Shown here: positions 60,982-64,000 of the stretch, one piece after another
Position numbering within the stretch: position 1 is the stretch's first letter
Layout of the letters: every line of letters starts with the position of its first letter
Assembly: GCF_039521975.1 (NCBI RefSeq)
Contig: NZ_BAAACZ010000018.1
Span: forward strand, 193,093 to 257,092
DNA from: Alkalibacillus silvisoli
GTDB taxonomy: Bacteria > Bacillota > Bacilli > Bacillales > Alkalibacillaceae
Length of the DNA stretch: 64,000 bases
Reading direction: 5' to 3'
Position numbers and translations under genes: made by a program
The notes under the pieces: generated by a model
The model's input: only the letters and a program-made list of their open reading frames with translations
Told to the model about the DNA's origin: nothing
The model's database searches: none

Positions 60982-62223
60982 ATGGTACCAACGAAAGAAC
61001 AATTAACAAAGTATGCAAACTTAACAATTAAAATGGGAGTTAATGTTCAAAAAGGACAAGCATTACTCATCAATGCACCAATTGAAGCAAGACAATTTGT
61101 TCATCACCTTGTTGATGAAGCTTATGAAGCTGGTGCAGAGAATGTACAAGTGAACTGGACAGATGAAGTGCTGACAAGAAAGCGTTATGACTATGAGCCG
61201 CTAAGTGTACTTGAAAATGTGCCGGATTGGGCTGTTGAACGGCAGATGACCCATGTTGAAAATGGTGGTGCCGTCTTGAATATTCACGCACCAAATCCTG
61301 ACTTATTAGAGGGCATAGATGCTGAGGTAGTAGCTAAAGCGAACAAAGCCAGAAGTGCTGCAATGAAGGATTATAAGAAATATATTATTAATGATAAGAT
61401 CCAGTGGTCAATTGTTTCGGTTCCAACTGACAAGTGGGCTAAGAAGATTTTTGATACAGATAACGAACAGAAGGCTGTTGAAGACTTGTGGAAACAAATT
61501 TTCCAAATTGTACGAGTAGACCAAGACGATCCAATACAAGCTTGGAAAGATCATAACGAGACCTTATTCCATATCCGTGATTATTTAAATGATAAACAAT
61601 ACGATTCATTAGAATACAGCTCTGACTTTGTTGATTTAACAGTTAAATTACCAGAGAATCACGTATGGGCAGGTGGTGGCGCTGTTGCTGAAACAGGTAC
61701 GTCATTTAATCCGAATATGCCAACAGAAGAGGTCTTTACAGCACCAGATTATAGAGGTGTAAATGGTACGGTTAAAAATACTAAGCCATTAAATTATAAC
61801 GGCAACTTAATTGACGACTTTAAATTAACTTTTAAAGATGGAGAAGTTGTAGAATTTGAAGCAGGTCAAGGTGGAGAAACGCTTAAACATTTACTTGATT
61901 CTGACGAAGGAGCCAAGTATTTAGGTGAAATTGCCTTAGTTCCTCATTCATCACCAATTTCACAATCAAACTTAGTGTTCTTCAACACATTATATGATGA
62001 AAACGCATCATGTCACTTAGCACTAGGTTCAGCATACCCAACTAATGTTGAAGGTGGCGAGAAATTGGATGATAATCAATTAAAAGAAAAAGGAATTAAC
62101 ACAAGCTTAATTCATGAAGATTTTATGGTTGGTTCAGCTGAGTTAAATGTTTATGGAGTAACGAAAGATGGCGAAAAGGAACCTATTATTAAAGAAGGTG
62201 AATGGGCTATAAAGGGAGTATAA
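60982..62223 (+). CDS. Aminopeptidase, M29 family
   Basis: 413 residues, matching AmpS/aminopeptidase T. Conserved metal ligands are in AVAETGTSFNPN-like and EIALVPHSSPISQSNLVFFN segments, the catalytic Tyr in LYDENASCHLALG, and the late HED of LIHEDFMVGS. A two-metal cytoplasmic exopeptidase that removes N-terminal residues from peptides. It follows a start-stop pair in its leader. The next gene begins 21 bp after its stop. Confidence 0.92.
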   Translation: MVPTKEQLTKYANLTIKMGVNVQKGQALLINAPIEARQFVHHLVDEAYEAGAENVQVNWTDEVLTRKRYDYEPLSVLENVPDWAVERQMTHVENGGAVLNIHAPNPDLLEGIDAEVVAKANKARSAAMKDYKKYIINDKIQWSIVSVPTDKWAKKIFDTDNEQKAVEDLWKQIFQIVRVDQDDPIQAWKDHNETLFHIRDYLNDKQYDSLEYSSDFVDLTVKLPENHVWAGGGAVAETGTSFNPNMPTEEVFTAPDYRGVNGTVKNTKPLNYNGNLIDDFKLTFKDGEVVEFEAGQGGETLKHLLDSDEGAKYLGEIALVPHSSPISQSNLVFFNTLYDENASCHLALGSAYPTNVEGGEKLDDNQLKEKGINTSLIHEDFMVGSAELNVYGVTKDGEKEPIIKEGEWAIKGV

Positions 62224-62244
62224 CCCTAAAATTAGGTGATAAAC

Positions 62245-63480
62245 ATGTCATTAGTGGGTAAAGCAATAAAATGGTATCGGACAGAACAGGGCATCACCCA
62301 GGGGCAGCTGGCAGATGACATCTGTTCTGTCACTTACATAAGTAAATTGGAGAATGGCCAGATTGATCTAAGAGAAGAAATCATCGTCCAAATAAGTGAT
62401 CGATTAGGAATTGATCAATACCAATTAATTGGAGAATCTGATCCAGACTTTAAAAAGCAATTGATTGAATGGCTAGAGTATATTCATATTTTTCATGTAT
62501 CAGAGGCTGAGCGACAAGCTAAAAGCATTCAAGAGCAAGCAAAGGCTTTATTGTATATTGAGGATCGTTATTTATATTACATGACATTACTCGGGTATTA
62601 CTTATTAACAGACAGGTTAACAGAAGCAGACGCACTTCATCGTTATATTGAAAGTCGCAGAATCATTTTTGAACAATGTGAACCATTTAGCTTTTATAAG
62701 TTTACAGGTATCTATTATCGACGAAAAGGAATGTATAACAATGCAATTGAACGTTTAGAAAAAGCAGAAGAGATTTTAGAAGATCAAGAAGACGGAGAAC
62801 TCTACCTAGTCATGGCGACGGTTTATAATCGTTTAAATGATATATTAGTTTCTAATAAATATGTACAAAAAGCTTTCTCAATTTTTCAAGAAAAGCTCTT
62901 CTACGTCCGTATGATTGACTGTCAAATCGTACTGGGAGTGAATTACTGTTTAGTCGGTGATTTTTACTCTGCAGAAACTTATTTCCATAAGTTAAAAGAA
63001 GTAGATGGTGAACATTTACTAGACAAGACACGTGCCAATATCCATCATCATATCGGTTATATTAATTTTCACAAGCAAGACTTTGAAAAAGCAAAAGAGT
63101 CATTTAATAAAGCATTGCAGTTTGATGTGAATGAAAGTGACTTCTTAAATTCGCGCTACTTGTTATGCTATATTCACTTCTCAAACGGTGATTATAAGCT
63201 TTCTAAAGAAAATATACAAAAAGGGCTCATGGTTGCTAAAAAGCATAATCATAAACGTTATCAGATTAAATTTAAAGTGTTAAATATGCGACTAGAAAAT
63301 GATGAAGAAGGATTGCTTCGCTATTTAAAAGAGCAAGTCATTCCGTTCTTTGAAAATAACGGTGAGAACATTGAGCTTAAGCATTACTACTATTTGTATG
63401 CTAAGCTTTTATATTACTCAAAACGCTATAAAAAAGCAGCCGAATACTTCATGTTAGCTCGTGATGATTTTATGGTTTAA
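62245..63480 (+). CDS. XRE-type regulator with TPR-like C-terminal domain
   Basis: 411 residues. N-terminal helix-turn-helix (AIKWYRTEQGITQGQLADDI, then CSVTYISKLENGQIDLREE), then about 330 helical residues with TPR patterns such as NNAIERLEKAEEIL and FEKAKESFNKALQFD. The layout is that of RNPP/Rgg-like regulators that bind short peptides, but no gene for a secreted signal peptide is next to it. I chose ATG 62245 with AGGTG upstream. It may be transcribed with the aminopeptidase. Confidence 0.82.
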   Translation: MSLVGKAIKWYRTEQGITQGQLADDICSVTYISKLENGQIDLREEIIVQISDRLGIDQYQLIGESDPDFKKQLIEWLEYIHIFHVSEAERQAKSIQEQAKALLYIEDRYLYYMTLLGYYLLTDRLTEADALHRYIESRRIIFEQCEPFSFYKFTGIYYRRKGMYNNAIERLEKAEEILEDQEDGELYLVMATVYNRLNDILVSNKYVQKAFSIFQEKLFYVRMIDCQIVLGVNYCLVGDFYSAETYFHKLKEVDGEHLLDKTRANIHHHIGYINFHKQDFEKAKESFNKALQFDVNESDFLNSRYLLCYIHFSNGDYKLSKENIQKGLMVAKKHNHKRYQIKFKVLNMRLENDEEGLLRYLKEQVIPFFENNGENIELKHYYYLYAKLLYYSKRYKKAAEYFMLARDDFMV

Positions 63481-63485
63481 TAGAA

Positions 63486-63513
63486 GGTTCTAAGTCAAAT
63501 CTCTCTTAAGAGC
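63486..63513. mobile_element. Probable ISL3-type element end
   Basis: GGTTCTAAGTCAAATCTCTC, then TTAAGAGC, 10 bp from the transposase stop codon and six bases after the stop of the regulator gene. The pattern resembles ISL3-family terminal repeats that I recall (GG-T/C-TCT-type starts with AAAT), but the matching end is outside the window. Confidence 0.4.
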
Positions 63514-63522
63514 ACTCCTTAT

Positions 63523-64000
63523 TTATGCCATTTGGCTTTGTATATCCTTATATTTATGATGCAATAACACTTTTCGTCGCAGGCGATCAAACCGCCGAAA
63601 ACCAAACGCTTGGCGCTTAATCACTTTCGTCTGATTATTAATCCCTTCAATGTAACCATTGTGTAAGTTATAACCAAAGATGTTCATGATTTCTTTTTGC
63701 CAATTCTGAAGCGTTTCAATCGCCTTCTCGTACTCTGGTATCGCTGATGCTCTTACGGTATCGTAAAAATCATATAAGTCCGTTTTAATGGTACTTAAGG
63801 CTTCAGATCCATTTAAGATATCAATCGGCTCTCGTTTGATGGGATCTGTGATGATGGTTTGAAAGCGTTCGCCATCTGTATCCCCCTCAAAATCATCAAT
63901 CGCAATGATGGAAGGAAGTTGTTGCGTTTCCTTGTTGGTGAAACGCCGAATCGTTGGGCTGTATCTTTGAACGTTTTACCATGAATCGTTTCAAGCCCTA
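63523..64000 (-). pseudogene. Decayed ISL3 family transposase, cut by the window edge
   Basis: The minus strand encodes the ISL3 DDE start LPSIIAIDDFEGDTDGERFQ and the C-terminal block NGYIEGINNQTKVIKRQAFG. Only about 75 residues lie between the DILNGSEA region and that block, where full-length enzymes have well over 100 more, so the centre is deleted. Just upstream, FKDTAQRFGVSPT is in a different frame from the DDE part. It is therefore a non-functional remnant with a deletion and a frameshift. Confidence 0.85.

Overview
The window looks like part of the chromosome of a low-GC, endospore-lineage Bacillota of the Bacillaceae, probably a moderately halophilic or haloalkaliphilic one. The lineage is suggested by strong AGGAGG ribosome sites with many TTG and GTG starts, HutP-controlled histidine utilisation, a SinR/TasA/TapA/SipW biofilm locus, SE1832 and YneR-type small proteins, and LipM-type lipoylation. 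The halophile guess rests on a BCCT compatible-solute carrier, a CPA1-type cation/proton antiporter, a TRAP transporter and very acidic linkers on exported lipoproteins. No rRNA, tRNA or CRISPR array was seen.

Layout. 0-5.4 kb: tryptophan-to-anthranilate catabolism (kynA on +, kynB-kynU on -) split by an XRE membrane regulator and a DUF418 protein. 5.5-12.5 kb: flavin reductase, p-aminobenzoate synthesis (pabA and a pabB-pabC fusion), a membrane-anchored hydrolase, a triple-LysM protein, a thioredoxin-fold protein, threonine aldolase and a lytic transglycosylase. 12.5-20 kb: methionine gamma-lyase-like enzyme with a CcpA-type site, RarD, a HesB-like protein, an ArsR-type regulator coupled to an MFS transporter, and TypA. 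20.2-26.2 kb: a complete peptide ABC transporter with a divergent binding protein. 26.4-33.1 kb: polysaccharide deacetylase, threonine degradation (kbl and SDR-type threonine dehydrogenase), a TPR protein, BCCT carrier and thioesterase. 33.2-40.8 kb: the hut operon hutP-hutH-yjiH-hutU-hutI-hutG. 41.6-45.8 kb: a BmrC/BmrD-like heterodimeric ABC exporter with a leader region. 46-50.5 kb: biofilm fibre locus. 51-64 kb: lipM-lipA, antiporter, TRAP transporter, TerC, a P-loop NTPase, an M29 aminopeptidase, an XRE-TPR regulator and a decayed ISL3 transposase at the edge.

Most notable. (1) A tasA-tapA-sipW operon extended by an LPQTG surface protein that carries a TasA-like NIKPGD segment and by a class D sortase, with a convergent sinR and candidate SinR boxes upstream of tasA. 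This suggests covalent wall anchoring of the amyloid matrix. (2) The ABC exporter is preceded by a strong promoter, a 27-codon leader peptide gene, two tandem intrinsic terminators and a second 35-codon ORF, which is an architecture of ribosome-mediated attenuation. (3) Intergenic arrays with a strict 20-bp period (core GCGA or related) occur at four sites; an exact 21-bp array abuts a 44-bp perfect palindrome after typA. (4) A dispersed repeat of about 70 bp occurs twice in opposite orientation (26.4 and 50.8 kb). (5) A NAG-N4-NAG-N4-NAG HutP-type RNA site directly abuts the terminator between hutP and hutH.

All functions are read from the sequence by family knowledge. No database search was run, so substrate specificities of transporters and regulator targets are inferences.
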